Shown here one piece after another: positions 43,596 to 53,163 of a stretch of 64,000 nucleotides of DNA. Origin of the DNA: Nocardia mangyaensis. GTDB lineage: Bacteria > Actinomycetota > Actinomycetes > Mycobacteriales > Mycobacteriaceae. The position numbers and the translations under genes are program-made. Location: the NCBI RefSeq assembly GCF_001886715.1, contig NZ_CP018082.1:3534001-3598000 (forward strand), given 5' to 3'. Each line of letters begins with the position of its first letter. Position 1 is the first letter of the stretch. Below the pieces are notes generated by a model, which was not told the DNA's origin, searched no databases, and worked only from the letters and a program-made list of their open reading frames with translations.

Positions 43596-44932
43596 CAGCG
43601 CAGCTCGTAGGCGGCCATGGCGGCACGCACGTCGGGGGAGAAGAAGCCGGGGCCGATGGCGTCGGAGTAGGCCAGGCCCGCCGGGGACAGGCGCAGCAGT
43701 TCGGCGCCGGTCTCGGCGAGCCAGCCGCGACCGGCGAGTGCGTGCAACTGTTCACCGAAGTGATCCCAGGGATCGGCGCCGAAGCGTCGGCGGTAGTCCG
43801 CGACGGGCAGGCCCTCGGTTTGCAGCAGTGATTGCAGCAGGTGCCTGCGTGCGGCTTCGTCGCCATCGATCACCCGGCCGTGCACGGCCGAACCGAAATC
43901 CGTGGTGGCGACGTAGCTGTCGATGATGCCGCGGACTTCGCGCAGCTCGACGGCATAGTCGAAGGAGTAGTGCAGTCGGGAGGTGTAGGAGCGGGCGCCG
44001 CAGCCGAGCCCGATCATGCCGTCGGTCTGGCAGGCGTAGTCGTCCGGGCCCTGGGGCGGGGCGTCGCCGCGGCGGAACATGCGCATGGACACCTGCTGGT
44101 AGCCCTGCGCCAGCAGGTGATCGCGGCCCTGAGCGTAGCGGGCGAGCCGCTCCCGATCCCAGTCCTGTTCGGCGACATCGAGATCGGCGTGCCTGGCCAG
44201 CCCCGTGAGCGGGCGCACATAGAGCGGGTACAGGTAGATCTCCTCAGGCCGCCACGCCAGCGCCGCGTCGAGGGAGTGCCGCCAGCTCGCGGCGGTCTGG
44301 CCGTCGATGCCGTAGATCAGGTCGATGTTGAGCACCGGAATCCCCGCGTCGCGGATTCGGCCCAGTGCGGCTTCGACATCGGCGCGGCGCTGCGGTCGCA
44401 CCGCCGCGCGGGCCTCCTCGTCGACGAAGCTCTGCACGCCCAAGCTGAGCCGGGTCGCACCGCGCTCGGCGAGCACAGCCAGCCGGTCGGCGGTGCAGGT
44501 CGACGGGGACGCTTCCACCGAGAGCGGGATCGCGCGCAGATCCGCGCCCATGATCTGTTCGGCGATATCGCACAGCCTGGTCAGCTCACCCGCGTCGAGA
44601 AAGGTCGGCGTGCCGCCGCCGAAGGCAGCATTGGCGAACCGGGGCGATTCGGCCTCGCCCAATGCCGCGCGGACGGCGGTGGCCTGGCGGGCGAGGGCGT
44701 CGAGATAGCGGCCGGTCAGGTCGGCCGGTGCCCCGACTCTGGTGAACAGATTGCAGAAGCCGCAGCGCACCTCACAGAACGGGATGTGCAGATACAGCGA
44801 GAGTGCGGAACGGGATTCGCCCGCCCAGACGCGGGCGAGCGCGGGGCGATCCGGCAGCGGACGGTAGGCGGTCTTGTGCGGGTAGGCGTAGACGTAGTTC
44901 TGATACGGGCGAGGTAGGGCGGTGTCGATCAT
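43595..44932 (-). CDS. STM4012-family radical SAM protein (HemN-like)
   Basis: A 445-residue protein resembling coproporphyrinogen dehydrogenase/HemW. Radical SAM motif CEVRCGFC near residue 53, SAM-binding AFGGGTPTFLD near 108 and LSLGVQSF near 165, then NIDLIYGIDGQTA. The C-terminal winged part (LRLSPAGLAYSDAI) is HemN-like. It need not make heme; such proteins can methylate or carry heme. ATG 44932 has GGAG upstream and overlaps the preceding gene by 4 bp. Confidence 0.87.
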   Translation of the reverse strand: MIDTALPRPYQNYVYAYPHKTAYRPLPDRPALARVWAGESRSALSLYLHIPFCEVRCGFCNLFTRVGAPADLTGRYLDALARQATAVRAALGEAESPRFANAAFGGGTPTFLDAGELTRLCDIAEQIMGADLRAIPLSVEASPSTCTADRLAVLAERGATRLSLGVQSFVDEEARAAVRPQRRADVEAALGRIRDAGIPVLNIDLIYGIDGQTAASWRHSLDAALAWRPEEIYLYPLYVRPLTGLARHADLDVAEQDWDRERLARYAQGRDHLLAQGYQQVSMRMFRRGDAPPQGPDDYACQTDGMIGLGCGARSYTSRLHYSFDYAVELREVRGIIDSYVATTDFGSAVHGRVIDGDEAARRHLLQSLLQTEGLPVADYRRRFGADPWDHFGEQLHALAGRGWLAETGAELLRLSPAGLAYSDAIGPGFFSPDVRAAMAAYELR

Positions 44933-45765
44933 GGTGACGGCTCCAGGAAGAAGTGGCTGTAGGGGACCGTCCAGACGCTCTCGTGGCCGAGCCGGTGACC
45001 GGTGTATCCGTCGTCGCCGTAGGCGGTGCCGTGGTCGGAGCACACGATCGCGAAGCAGCGGCGACGCGACCGCATCACCTCGAACAGACGTCCGACCTGG
45101 GTGTCGATGTATTCCAGTGCGGCGGCGTGAGTTTCGCGGCTGTCCCCGGCCGCACGGGTGGCGCCCGGCAGGTGGAACCAGTTCGGTTGGTGCAGCGCGG
45201 AGGCGTTGAGGAACAGGAAGATCCGCTGCTCGTCGGGCAGGGCGGCGACCGCCTGCTCGGCGCACGCCACCTGAGCCTCGAACGAAGTCGGCGAGGCCAC
45301 GGAGAACTCCGGCTCCCAGTGACTCTCCGCGAACAGGCCGGGCAGCACGCTGCCGAGCGCACCCTGCTTGTTGAAGAATCCGACGCCGCCGATACAGACG
45401 GTGTGATAGCCACGGCCGGCCAGGGCAGTCACGAGATCGGGTTCGTCGAAGACGAAGGTGCCCTCGGCGGTGGTCTCACTGCCGGCGAAACGCGCGGCGA
45501 ACAGTCGTGGATGCGGGCCGGGCGCGGCCGGAGTGGGCAGGAAACCGGCGAAGATGGCTTGGTGGGAGGCGTAGGTGAAACTGCCGGGCGCGTGCCTGCG
45601 CTGCCAGCGGCCCTCGGGCAGGTGGGCCGACAGGGTCGGTAGGCGGCCTGCCGCGGCGAGTTCGACGGCGACGTCGTAGCGCAAGGTGTCGAGGGTGAGC
45701 AGCAGGAGGTCGTCGCGGCCGATGACCTCGGTCATGTCGGGTCGCGTCAGCGTGGGTTCGGTCAT
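44929..45765 (-). CDS. STM4013/SEN3800-type sulfatase-fold hydrolase
   Basis: A 278-residue metallo-hydrolase of the alkaline phosphatase/sulfatase superfamily. Metal ligands are visible in LLLLTLDTLRYD at the N-terminus and CSDHGTAYG plus GHRLGHE at the C-terminus. The sulfatase Cys/Ser-x-Pro-x-Arg motif is absent; the Thr/Ser in GSFTYASHQA is a candidate nucleophile. It may cleave a phosphate or phosphodiester. ATGA overlaps on both sides bind it into the operon. ATG 45765 overlaps the ATP-grasp stop. Confidence 0.82.
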   Translation of the reverse strand: MTEPTLTRPDMTEVIGRDDLLLLTLDTLRYDVAVELAAAGRLPTLSAHLPEGRWQRRHAPGSFTYASHQAIFAGFLPTPAAPGPHPRLFAARFAGSETTAEGTFVFDEPDLVTALAGRGYHTVCIGGVGFFNKQGALGSVLPGLFAESHWEPEFSVASPTSFEAQVACAEQAVAALPDEQRIFLFLNASALHQPNWFHLPGATRAAGDSRETHAAALEYIDTQVGRLFEVMRSRRRCFAIVCSDHGTAYGDDGYTGHRLGHESVWTVPYSHFFLEPSP

Positions 45766-46856
45766 CGAAGGGGTCCGATCGTGGCCGGTCGCGGTGTCGC
45801 GGCCGCGAAGCGGGACGCGGCGGACAGCTGCGCCGCGTAGGTGTCGAGCCCCTCGGCGGAGCTGCCGGGGAGCCCGGTCAGTCCCGGCAACAGGTCGCCG
45901 AAGGCGTTGACCTCGCCGACCGTGAACCGGCGCCAGCCGAGACCGGGCAGCAGGTCGACCCCGACACAGAGGGTATCCGAGAAGCACGCGGCGGCGTGTT
46001 CACAGATCGTCATCGCCTCCGCCCACCGCGCACCCACCGCGGCCCGGACCGCGTCGAGGTCGCCGCGCGCGCCGCCCAGGTGCAGATTGGTCATCGGCGA
46101 GCGACTGGTGCGGACGACGACATGGGTGGCACGGCCCGCGATGACGACCACGCGCAGGTCGGCGGACCGCCCACCGAGCGTGGCCTTGGGAATCCAGCGC
46201 TCGAGGTGCAGGCCGTCGGGTGCGAGCCGGTCCACGATCGCGGCGATCGTCGACTCGTCCTGGTAGCGGCGCACGCGCAGCGAATTGTGCAACGCGCCGT
46301 CACGATCCACCTCGACCGAGGTGCTGGCCTGCCAGCGTCCCGAGGTCGTCGACTCGACAGCGAGAACGCCCGAGGCCGAGGACCCGTGGGCGAGTTTGAC
46401 GAACACCCGCGACATTCCGGCCGCGCGCATCCGCTCCCGCACATCGGTCCAGCCTCGCAGCGGGCCGGCCGCCGGTGCAGGCGGGACCGGGACACCCGCG
46501 GCAGCGAGTCGTGCGTGGCAGCGCCGCTTGTCGAACAGCACGGCCAGATCTGCCGGGTCGTCGAGGCGTCGACCACCGCGCAGGGACCGCACGGCCCCGA
46601 CGAAGTTCGCGTACCAGCGGGCGGAACCCTCCACGCGCGTCGGCTCGGGCACACCGCGCAAGAGTGCATCGACTGCCGGATTCTCGCCGGGAGAGTCCAG
46701 CCGGACGAACTCGTCGTCGGCGAAGCCGTGACCGCCCTCGGTCAACACCGCGTGCCAGGCGACGACCCGGGGCGCGGCGTGTCCGGCGGCGAGCACCGCG
46801 TCGGTGAACAGCCGGACCCGCCGGTTCTCGGCGTTGCCGACCACCGCCCATCGCAT
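45762..46856 (-). CDS. STM4014-family ATP-grasp protein
   Basis: A 364-residue ATP-grasp-type protein. The N-terminal Rossmann-like segment (RWAVVGNAENRRVRLF) is followed by the ATP-binding half: SRVFVKLAHGSSASGVLAVE near residue 150, DLRVVVIAG near 232, and the metal-binding FTVGEVNAFGDLLPG near 320. Such ligases make amide or peptide-like bonds to a carboxylate. In this operon it might modify a peptide or the leucine-rich-repeat protein; that is inference. It starts 6 bases after the leucine-rich-repeat gene. Confidence 0.82.
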   Translation of the reverse strand: MRWAVVGNAENRRVRLFTDAVLAAGHAAPRVVAWHAVLTEGGHGFADDEFVRLDSPGENPAVDALLRGVPEPTRVEGSARWYANFVGAVRSLRGGRRLDDPADLAVLFDKRRCHARLAAAGVPVPPAPAAGPLRGWTDVRERMRAAGMSRVFVKLAHGSSASGVLAVESTTSGRWQASTSVEVDRDGALHNSLRVRRYQDESTIAAIVDRLAPDGLHLERWIPKATLGGRSADLRVVVIAGRATHVVVRTSRSPMTNLHLGGARGDLDAVRAAVGARWAEAMTICEHAAACFSDTLCVGVDLLPGLGWRRFTVGEVNAFGDLLPGLTGLPGSSAEGLDTYAAQLSAASRFAAATPRPATIGPLR

Positions 46857-46862
46857 GTCAGT

Positions 46863-47843
46863 TCACTCGCCGACCGCGACGAATCGCCAGACCGAGCCGT
46901 CGTCGTCCTCGTCCTCGTCGGCGTCGTCGACCGCCAGATTCAGTTCGACACCGGCTGCGGTGAGGGTGTCGGTCAAGCGGGCACCGAGCTCGGAACTCAC
47001 GTAGTTGTGGTGCAGGTCCAGCGATGTCAGGTGGGTCAGAGGCTGGCCGCCGAGCAGGGCCGCGACGCCGTCGTCGGTGAGCACCCCCATCGACAGGTCG
47101 AGTTCGTCGAGCCGCGCGACGACCGGCGCCGAGGCCACCGCCGCGCAGATGACGTCCTGGATCTCGCTGTTGCGCAGGGCCAGTCGCTTCAGACTCGGCA
47201 GCCGGTCACCGGACAGAATCGGGGCGAGGTCGTCGACATCGCTGTCGCCACCGTATTCGGAGGTGCCGAGCCACAGTTCGAGATCGACCAGGGCGGGTAG
47301 CTCGCTGGCCGCGACACCGCGCACCACCGTGACTGGCAGACCGCCGGCCTCCACCGTCAGCTTGCGCAGGCTCTCGTGCCGGACCGTGGTGAACTCGAGG
47401 CGCTCCCCGCCGCGCACGCCCAGCTCCTCGAGCGCGGGAAACGCCTCGAGCAGGCGGGTCACCTCGCCCTGATTGATCCAGGAGATCTCGCATTCCTCGC
47501 CGATGATGTCGCCCACGAACACCGCACGCAGTGCCGGAAGCTGTTCGCGGGCGGCAACGATGGCCTCGATCGCGCCGTCGGGGCGGTTCTCGTAGGCATC
47601 GGTCCAGGAACCGACGATGATGGCCCGCACCGCACCGGGGTCGACGGTGTCGAGGAACCGGGCGAACGCGTCCTCCCAGGATTCCGGCGCTTCGTAGGAA
47701 TCGACGGCGATCCGCCACGCCACCGAGTCCGCGGCGGGCAGCGATCGCACGGCCGCCGCCTGGTTCTCGGCGTCCTTCTCCGGGTCGGGGAAGGTGTAGG
47801 CGGGCAGGCCGCCCCACTCGCGCAGATGATCTCCGATGGTCAT
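46863..47843 (-). CDS. STM4015-family leucine-rich-repeat protein
   Basis: A 326-residue protein, first gene of the cluster. Its second half contains leucine-rich repeats (LPALVDLELWLGTSEYGGDS, LPSLKRLALRNSEIQDVI, LDELDLSMGVLTDDGVAALL and LTSLDLHHNYVSSELGARL). A short acidic segment (DDADEDEDDD) precedes the C-terminus. No signal peptide, so it is cytoplasmic, and it probably binds a protein or peptide partner. It is divergent from the unknown gene at 47998 across about 150 bp that would hold both promoters. Confidence 0.82.
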   Translation of the reverse strand: MTIGDHLREWGGLPAYTFPDPEKDAENQAAAVRSLPAADSVAWRIAVDSYEAPESWEDAFARFLDTVDPGAVRAIIVGSWTDAYENRPDGAIEAIVAAREQLPALRAVFVGDIIGEECEISWINQGEVTRLLEAFPALEELGVRGGERLEFTTVRHESLRKLTVEAGGLPVTVVRGVAASELPALVDLELWLGTSEYGGDSDVDDLAPILSGDRLPSLKRLALRNSEIQDVICAAVASAPVVARLDELDLSMGVLTDDGVAALLGGQPLTHLTSLDLHHNYVSSELGARLTDTLTAAGVELNLAVDDADEDEDDDGSVWRFVAVGE

Positions 47844-47997
47844 GTGTTCCCGCCCCTTCTGGCGTCGTGCCGTGTTCGCGACAGCTGCTTTCTACCAAGG
47901 CCCGCCGACAATTCCGGCGCCGGGCCGACTTGTCGGGACCTGCCGCTACCGTCCTGGCCAACGGCAGCGAAACGCGGGCCGTGGCGGGAGGAGAATC

Positions 47998-48324
47998 ATG
48001 TATCGACAAGGCGATGTGCTCATCGTCGCGCTGGCCGAGCACGCGGTGCCCGAGCACGCGCGTGCCGCGATGGGGGAGAAGCGCGATGGCCGGGGGCGGT
48101 TGGTGCTGGCGCTCGGCGAGGTGACCGGGCACGCGCACGCGATCGCCGGCCCCGGCCGATTGATCAGGGAGGCCGGGGCTTTCGGCCCGATGCTGCTGCA
48201 CCTGCCCGAGGGCGGGCGGGTCGTGCACGAGGAACACGCGGCCATCGGATTACCGAAAGGCTGGTACCGGGTGGTCCGCCAGCGTGAGTACGTCCCCGGT
48301 TCGGTCCGGGTGGTGGCCGACTGA
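47998..48324 (+). CDS. Unknown 108-residue protein, divergent from STM401x cluster
   Basis: A short basic/His-rich protein: MYRQGDVLIVALAEH, then LALGEVTGHAHAIAGPGR, LPEGGRVVHEEHAAIGLPKG and QREYVPGSVRVV. It could fold as a small beta barrel with several His in a metal-like site, but no family was recognised. GGGAGGAG stands just before the ATG with normal spacing. Its stop overlaps the start of the DUF6745 gene by one base, so the pair is coupled. Confidence 0.68.
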   Translation: MYRQGDVLIVALAEHAVPEHARAAMGEKRDGRGRLVLALGEVTGHAHAIAGPGRLIREAGAFGPMLLHLPEGGRVVHEEHAAIGLPKGWYRVVRQREYVPGSVRVVAD

Positions 48325-49370
48325 TGACGCGCAACCTTTCGGCGACAACGGAAACGAGCATCGAGACGACGCCGCGAGACTGGCGTGCGGTGGCGGCCGC
48401 GACGGGTAGTGGTGACCGGACGGCGGCAGAGGCCGGCGTGCGGCTGGCCTACACCCGCGCCGGGCTGGCCGAACCGGAGCGGATCGTGTGGGCCGCCTCG
48501 CCGTTGGCGGCTGTCGAGCTGCTGACCTCGGGCAGCATCGCGCCAGGAGCTCCTGTCCGGGAGGCCGTGCGCAACGGTCCATGGGCCGCCGAACGCGCGC
48601 GCCTGCACACCGCGCTCGGCACGAACGGCTACAGCGCGCACTGGCGGGCCACCGGCGCGGACCTGTGGGACCTGACGAATTCGGTGGTGGAACGCATCCG
48701 GGCCGGTGTCATCGACGCCGCGGCCGGTGATCGCAAGCGGGAACGGCAGATCCGGGTACTGCTGCTCGACGCCGTCCTCGGCCAGCACGAGGCCGCCTGG
48801 CTCAGCGCCTACGACACCGCGCCCGGTCATCCCCTCGACGGTGTCGCCGCGGTGGCCGCGCAGGCAGGCTGGTGGTGGCCCTATGCGAAGGTGGCGGTGA
48901 TCACCGAGCGGCCGCTCGAGCTTCACCGCGACGAAGCCGGACGACTGGACCGCGGCGACGGACCTGCCCTGGCGTACGCCGACGGCTTCGTTCTGCACGC
49001 CTGGCGTGGAATGCCGGTCACTGCCGAGTTCCTCGACAGCTTGCGCTCGCTGACCCCGCAGCGGATCCGGGAGGAGGAGAACGCGGAACTGCGCCGGGTG
49101 ATGCTCGAGTACTACGGCTACGACCGCTATCTCACCGAATCCGACGCCCGCCCCCTGCACCGCGATGAAACAGGCATCTTGTGGCGAATAGCGCTCGACG
49201 GCGACGAGGACGTGGTCATGGTCGAAGTGGTCAACTCCACCCCCGAACCCGACGGCGCCTACCGCACCTACTGGCTCCGCGTCCCACCCACCACCCGCAC
49301 CGCCCGCGAGGGCGTCGCCTGGACCTTCGGCTTGGGTGCCGACATCTACGAACCGCTCCAGCAGACCTGA
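48324..49370 (+). CDS. DUF6745 domain protein
   Basis: A 348-residue protein that I associate with DUF6745, which occurs in actinobacterial genomes with no assigned function. The first 130 residues are helical; then GWWWPYAKVAVITERPLELH and RLDRGDGPALAYADGF, and a conserved end (VVEVVNSTPEPDGAYRTYWL, RVPPTTRTAREGVAWTF). It is coupled to the 108-residue gene and divergent from the STM401x operon; the pair may belong to the same locus. Nothing indicates a catalytic activity. Confidence 0.72.
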   Translation: MTRNLSATTETSIETTPRDWRAVAAATGSGDRTAAEAGVRLAYTRAGLAEPERIVWAASPLAAVELLTSGSIAPGAPVREAVRNGPWAAERARLHTALGTNGYSAHWRATGADLWDLTNSVVERIRAGVIDAAAGDRKRERQIRVLLLDAVLGQHEAAWLSAYDTAPGHPLDGVAAVAAQAGWWWPYAKVAVITERPLELHRDEAGRLDRGDGPALAYADGFVLHAWRGMPVTAEFLDSLRSLTPQRIREEENAELRRVMLEYYGYDRYLTESDARPLHRDETGILWRIALDGDEDVVMVEVVNSTPEPDGAYRTYWLRVPPTTRTAREGVAWTFGLGADIYEPLQQT

Positions 49371-49393
49371 GCCGCGGCCCCTATCGTCATCTC

Positions 49394-49942
49394 GTGAACG
49401 CGCACGTCAATGGCCCCGCTCCGGCCGACCTCAGCTACGGGCCTGCCGGTGCCACGACACCGGGCGAGGCGGAGTGGGGCGTGTCGGCGCCAGGATTCCG
49501 GCGGTTCGAGCAGACCGTGGTGATCGGTCGTGGTGACGACACCTGGGTAATGGTTCGCGGGGCGGTTCTGGAGTGGGAGATCAAGCGCCGCAGTGGGTTC
49601 CGAGTGCTGCCGCAAGGTGGTGCGGGGGAACAGGTCGCTGTGGGTTCGGAGTATCGCATCGTGGCCGGGTGGGGGCCGGTCACTGTCCACGAACCCGTGC
49701 GGGTGGTGGCCGTGGTCGACACCTCCGACCGCTGCGGGTTCGCCTACGGCACTCTGCCGGGCCATCCGGTATCGGGTGAGGAGGCGTTCGTGGTGCACCG
49801 CTGCGCTGATGGGACGGTGTCGTTGACTCTGCGCTCGCTCACCAGGGCCGCGCCAGATGGCCTCTGGCGGCAAGTATTTCCCGCGTTGCTCCTGGCGCAA
49901 TGGTTCTTTCGGCGGCGTTACCTGCGCGCGCTGGTTCGATAG
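49394..49942 (+). CDS. DUF1990 family protein
   Basis: A 182-residue protein of the DUF1990 family: LSYGPAGATTP, RRFEQTVVIGRGDDTWVMV, then WGPVTVHEPVRVVAVVD and FAYGTLPGHPVSGEEAFVVH, typical of the family. The function is unknown; the fold is probably START/PYR-like. GTG 49394 keeps 15 residues before the conserved LSYGP motif; no clear ribosome site. It follows the DUF6745 gene by 23 bases and might be co-transcribed with it, though it also occurs alone elsewhere. Confidence 0.82.
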   Translation: MNAHVNGPAPADLSYGPAGATTPGEAEWGVSAPGFRRFEQTVVIGRGDDTWVMVRGAVLEWEIKRRSGFRVLPQGGAGEQVAVGSEYRIVAGWGPVTVHEPVRVVAVVDTSDRCGFAYGTLPGHPVSGEEAFVVHRCADGTVSLTLRSLTRAAPDGLWRQVFPALLLAQWFFRRRYLRALVR

Positions 49943-50063
49943 CGCGCGGGTGGATCAGCGCTGTGCACGATGGGACGTGGTGGTGAGGAATTCGGTGACC
50001 GCGGCGACGGTGGGTTGGTCCAGCACGGACAGGACGTAGACGGACGATCTGCCCGCGTCGGTG

Positions 50064-51023
50064 TCACCGCCCGAATCGCTCCACGACGATCCGTGCGACC
50101 AGGGCACGGTGATCGGCTCCAGGCAGGTCGACGGTCTCGACGGCCGTCGCGTGCGCGTCGGCGAGCAGGAAATGGTCGATGCCGACCAGCGGCGGGAAGC
50201 GTTTGTCGGTGGGATAGGTACGCAGGTGACCCGCACCCGCCTGGGCGGCGGCATCGGCGAAACGGTCAGAGGCCATGGCGCGGAACCGGGCGTGATCGTG
50301 CGTGGCGTTGAAATCGCCACCGACGATGACCGGGCGATCGGTGGGAGCGCGGCGCAGGATGGCGTGCAGGCGGGCCAGTTCGGCGGCCCAGACCCCACTG
50401 TCATAGATCGGTGGGACCGGATGGAAGGCGTAGACCGCGACCGGCCCGGCTTCGGGGATCTGCGCGGTCGCCGAGATCTGATGGAGAACGAAACCGTCGT
50501 ACTCCACGGTGTCCGAAAGCGGATACCGGCTCCAGATCCCGGTGCCGCTCGCGGTCTGCCCGGGGGCGAGGTACCGGTGGGGCAGGAGCCGGTCGAGACC
50601 GGCGCGAGACAGGTCGTCGACGGCAGTTCGCGTGAGTTCGTTGACCGTGAGCAGCGCGATGTCGCGCGTGCGCACCTGCTCGACCAGCGCGGTCGGATCG
50701 GCGCCGTCGAACAGCAGATTGGCCTGCATGGCCACGATCGCGTGCCCGTCCCTGCCACCGTCGGCGACATACAACGGCACCTGAGTCGCCGCCCCGACCG
50801 CGGTGACCAGCACCGCGACCCCGGCCCCTAGCCACTGCCGCGCCGCCGCGAACCCGACCACACCGAGCACAGCGACGGCCATCAGATACGGTGCGCCCGA
50901 GGCCGCCAGCACCAGCGGCTCCGCGGGCCAGTGCAGGAAGTGCAGGGCGATCCCGACGACTCCGGCCAGCGTGGCTGCACCGGCCGAGCCGACGATCCCG
51001 ATCCGAACCACCCGCGCGCTCAT
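50064..51023 (-). CDS. Membrane-anchored endonuclease/exonuclease/phosphatase family protein
   Basis: A 319-residue protein: three or four N-terminal transmembrane helices (residues about 8-85) and a C-terminal EEP domain. Catalytic motifs NLLFDGAD, LTVNELTR (Glu), VIVGGDFNATHDHARF (Asp and Asn) and GADHRALVARI (Asp-His) are all present. Such enzymes cleave phosphodiester or phospholipid-like substrates outside the membrane. ATG 51023 sits directly before the first helix; the frame continues upstream to 51401 without similarity. It diverges from the peptidase gene. Confidence 0.88.
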   Translation of the reverse strand: MSARVVRIGIVGSAGAATLAGVVGIALHFLHWPAEPLVLAASGAPYLMAVAVLGVVGFAAARQWLGAGVAVLVTAVGAATQVPLYVADGGRDGHAIVAMQANLLFDGADPTALVEQVRTRDIALLTVNELTRTAVDDLSRAGLDRLLPHRYLAPGQTASGTGIWSRYPLSDTVEYDGFVLHQISATAQIPEAGPVAVYAFHPVPPIYDSGVWAAELARLHAILRRAPTDRPVIVGGDFNATHDHARFRAMASDRFADAAAQAGAGHLRTYPTDKRFPPLVGIDHFLLADAHATAVETVDLPGADHRALVARIVVERFGR

Positions 51024-51180
51024 CGAGCAAGCCAAACACACGACCCGTTTCGCGGACGAATGCGGCGGGAATTCCGCTCGGCCCGAGTCCGAATCGCGTG
51101 GCGGCGGCCGACAGCGCGGAATCCGCGCGAGCCAGGGGAGGTGGCGCGGGGTGGACGCGCGGGGTGGTAGGAAGGGAAAC

Positions 51181-52542
51181 GTGTCGGCATCTGGCGAGAA
51201 TTCTGGTTCGAACGGTCGATCCCGCGCGGTGGACGAGGTGGTGGAGCTGGTCAGCGCGCTGATCCGGTTCGACACCTCCAATACCGGTGAGCTGGCGACC
51301 ACCAAGGGCGAACGCGAATGCGCGCAGTGGGTGGCCGAGCAGCTCCAGGAAGTCGGGTACGAGACCGAATACGTCGAGTCGGGCGCGCCCGGCCGCGGCA
51401 ATGTGTTCGCGCGCTTGAAGGGCGCCGACCCGAGCCGCGGCGCGCTGATGATCCATGGCCACCTCGACGTGGTGCCCGCCGAGGCTGCCGACTGGAGCGT
51501 GCACCCGTTCTCCGGCGCGGTACGCGACGGCTACGTGTGGGGTCGCGGCGCGATCGACATGAAGGACATGGTCGGCATGACGCTGGCCCTGGCCCGCCAG
51601 TTCAAGGCCGAGGGTACGGTGCCGCCGCGCGATCTGGTGTTCGCGTTCCTGGCCGACGAGGAGAACGGCGGCAGATGGGGTTCGCAGTGGCTGGCCGACA
51701 ACCGGCCCGACCTGTTCGACGGCGTCACCGAGGCGGTCGGTGAGGTCGGCGGCTTCTCGCTGACCGTGCCCCGCCCCGACGGCTCCGAACGCAGGCTCTA
51801 CCTCGTCGAGACCGCCGAGAAGGGCCTGGGCTGGATGCGGTTGCGCGCCAAGGCCCGTGCCGGCCACGGCTCGTTCCTGCACGACGACAACGCGGTCACC
51901 ATCCTCGCCGAAGCCGTCGCCCGGTTGGGCCGCCACACCTTCCCGGTGGTGCTCTCGGACTCGGTGGCCGAATTCCTCGCTGCCGTCAGCGAGGAGTCCG
52001 GCCTGCACTTCGACCCGCATGGCCCCGACATCGAGGGTCAGCTGGCCAAGCTCGGCACCATCTCCCGCATCATCGGCGCGACCCTGCGCGACACCGCGAA
52101 CCCGACGATGCTGCAGGCCGGCTACAAGGCCAATGTCATCCCGCAGACCGCGGAGGCCGTGGTCGACTGCCGCGTCGTGCCGGGCCGACAGGCGGCGTTC
52201 GAACGCGAGGTCGACGAGCTGATCGGCCCCGATGTCGAGCGCGAGTGGATCACCAAACTGGATTCCTACGAGACCACCTTCGACGGCCACCTCGTCGACG
52301 CCATGAATGACGCCGTGCTCGCCCACGATGCCCACGGCCGCACCGTGCCCTACATGCTCTCCGGCGGCACCGACGCGAAAGCGTTCGCCCGCTTGGGTAT
52401 TCGCTGCTTCGGCTTCGCGCCCCTGCAGCTGCCGCCCGACCTGGACTTCACCGCCCTGTTCCACGGGGTGGACGAGCGGGTGCCGGTGCACTCACTGGAA
52501 TTCGGCACCCGGGTGCTGGAACACTTCCTCCTGCACAGCTGA
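51181..52542 (+). CDS. M20 family metallopeptidase
   Basis: A 453-residue peptidase/deacylase of the M20/M25/M40 family, like mycobacterial Rv2522c. Metal ligands: [12 protein letters not shown] near residue 98, [10 protein letters not shown] near 122, [12 protein letters not shown] near 160 and [14 protein letters not shown] near 440. Dimerisation lid around 200-310. No signal peptide, so a cytoplasmic dipeptidase or acyl-amino-acid hydrolase is likely. GGAAGGGA precedes GTG 51181. The phosphatidylethanolamine-binding-like gene follows by 34 bases. Confidence 0.9.
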   Translation: MSASGENSGSNGRSRAVDEVVELVSALIRFDTSNTGELATTKGERECAQWVAEQLQEVGYETEYVESGAPGRGNVFARLKGADPSRGALMIHGHLDVVPAEAADWSVHPFSGAVRDGYVWGRGAIDMKDMVGMTLALARQFKAEGTVPPRDLVFAFLADEENGGRWGSQWLADNRPDLFDGVTEAVGEVGGFSLTVPRPDGSERRLYLVETAEKGLGWMRLRAKARAGHGSFLHDDNAVTILAEAVARLGRHTFPVVLSDSVAEFLAAVSEESGLHFDPHGPDIEGQLAKLGTISRIIGATLRDTANPTMLQAGYKANVIPQTAEAVVDCRVVPGRQAAFEREVDELIGPDVEREWITKLDSYETTFDGHLVDAMNDAVLAHDAHGRTVPYMLSGGTDAKAFARLGIRCFGFAPLQLPPDLDFTALFHGVDERVPVHSLEFGTRVLEHFLLHS

Positions 52543-52576
52543 TCGCCGAGCAACCGACCACGATTCGGAGACGCCC

Positions 52577-53104
52577 ATGAGCCACAACCCCTATGACGCA
52601 CTGCCCCAGGTCCCCTCGTTCACCGTCACCTCCACCGACATCGCCGACGGTCAGCCGTTGGCCGGCGACCAGGTGTCGGGTGTGTTCGGGGCGGGGGGCA
52701 AGGACATCTCACCTCAGCTGAGCTGGTCGGGCTTTCCCGCAGCGACCCAGAGCTTCGTGGTGACGGTCTACGACCCCGATGCCCCCACCGCGGCTGGGTT
52801 CTGGCACTGGGCCGTCGCCAACATCCCGGCGTCGGTGACCGAGCTCGACGCCGGCGCGGGCAGCGAAGGCGGCACTCTGCCCGCCGGTGCTGTCACCCTG
52901 CGCAACGACGGCGGCTTCCCCGGCTTCGTCGGGGCCGCCCCGCCGCCCGGCCACGGCCCGCACCGCTACTTCGTCGTCGTGCACGCGGTCGACGTGCCCG
53001 CACTCGAGGTCGGACCGGACGCGTCACCGGCATTCCTCGGCTTCAACCTGTTCTCACACACCCTCGCCAGGGCCACCCTGATCGGGACCCACGAACAGCA
53101 CTGA
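52577..53104 (+). CDS. YbhB/YbcL (PEBP-like) protein
   Basis: A 175-residue protein of the Raf-kinase-inhibitor/PEBP-like family. Conserved motifs: [12 protein letters not shown] near residue 47, [19 protein letters not shown] near 66, and [14 protein letters not shown] near 130. The mycobacterial relatives are lipid-binding or lipoproteins; this one has no signal peptide. Function in bacteria is unclear. GGAG precedes the ATG by 6 bases. An 18-bp perfect hairpin lies just after the stop. Confidence 0.9.
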   Translation: MSHNPYDALPQVPSFTVTSTDIADGQPLAGDQVSGVFGAGGKDISPQLSWSGFPAATQSFVVTVYDPDAPTAAGFWHWAVANIPASVTELDAGAGSEGGTLPAGAVTLRNDGGFPGFVGAAPPPGHGPHRYFVVVHAVDVPALEVGPDASPAFLGFNLFSHTLARATLIGTHEQH

Positions 53105-53112
53105 CGCGAACA

Positions 53113-53154
53113 CGAGGGTGGCCCCCGGGAGCGAACTCCCGGGGGCCACCCTCG
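53113..53154. terminator. Strong hairpin between convergent genes
   Basis: CGAGGGTGGCCCCCGGGA, six-base loop GCGAAC, and its exact complement: an 18-bp perfect stem. It stands 9 bases after the PEBP stop and 10 bases before the FadD stop, so it probably terminates both strands. No long T run, as usual in actinobacteria. Confidence 0.85.
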
Positions 53155-53163
53155 TCATCGGGC

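Noticed and set aside
49943..50063. Short gene between the DUF1990 and EEP genes
   Set aside because: No start with a ribosome site and no family-like sequence in any frame.
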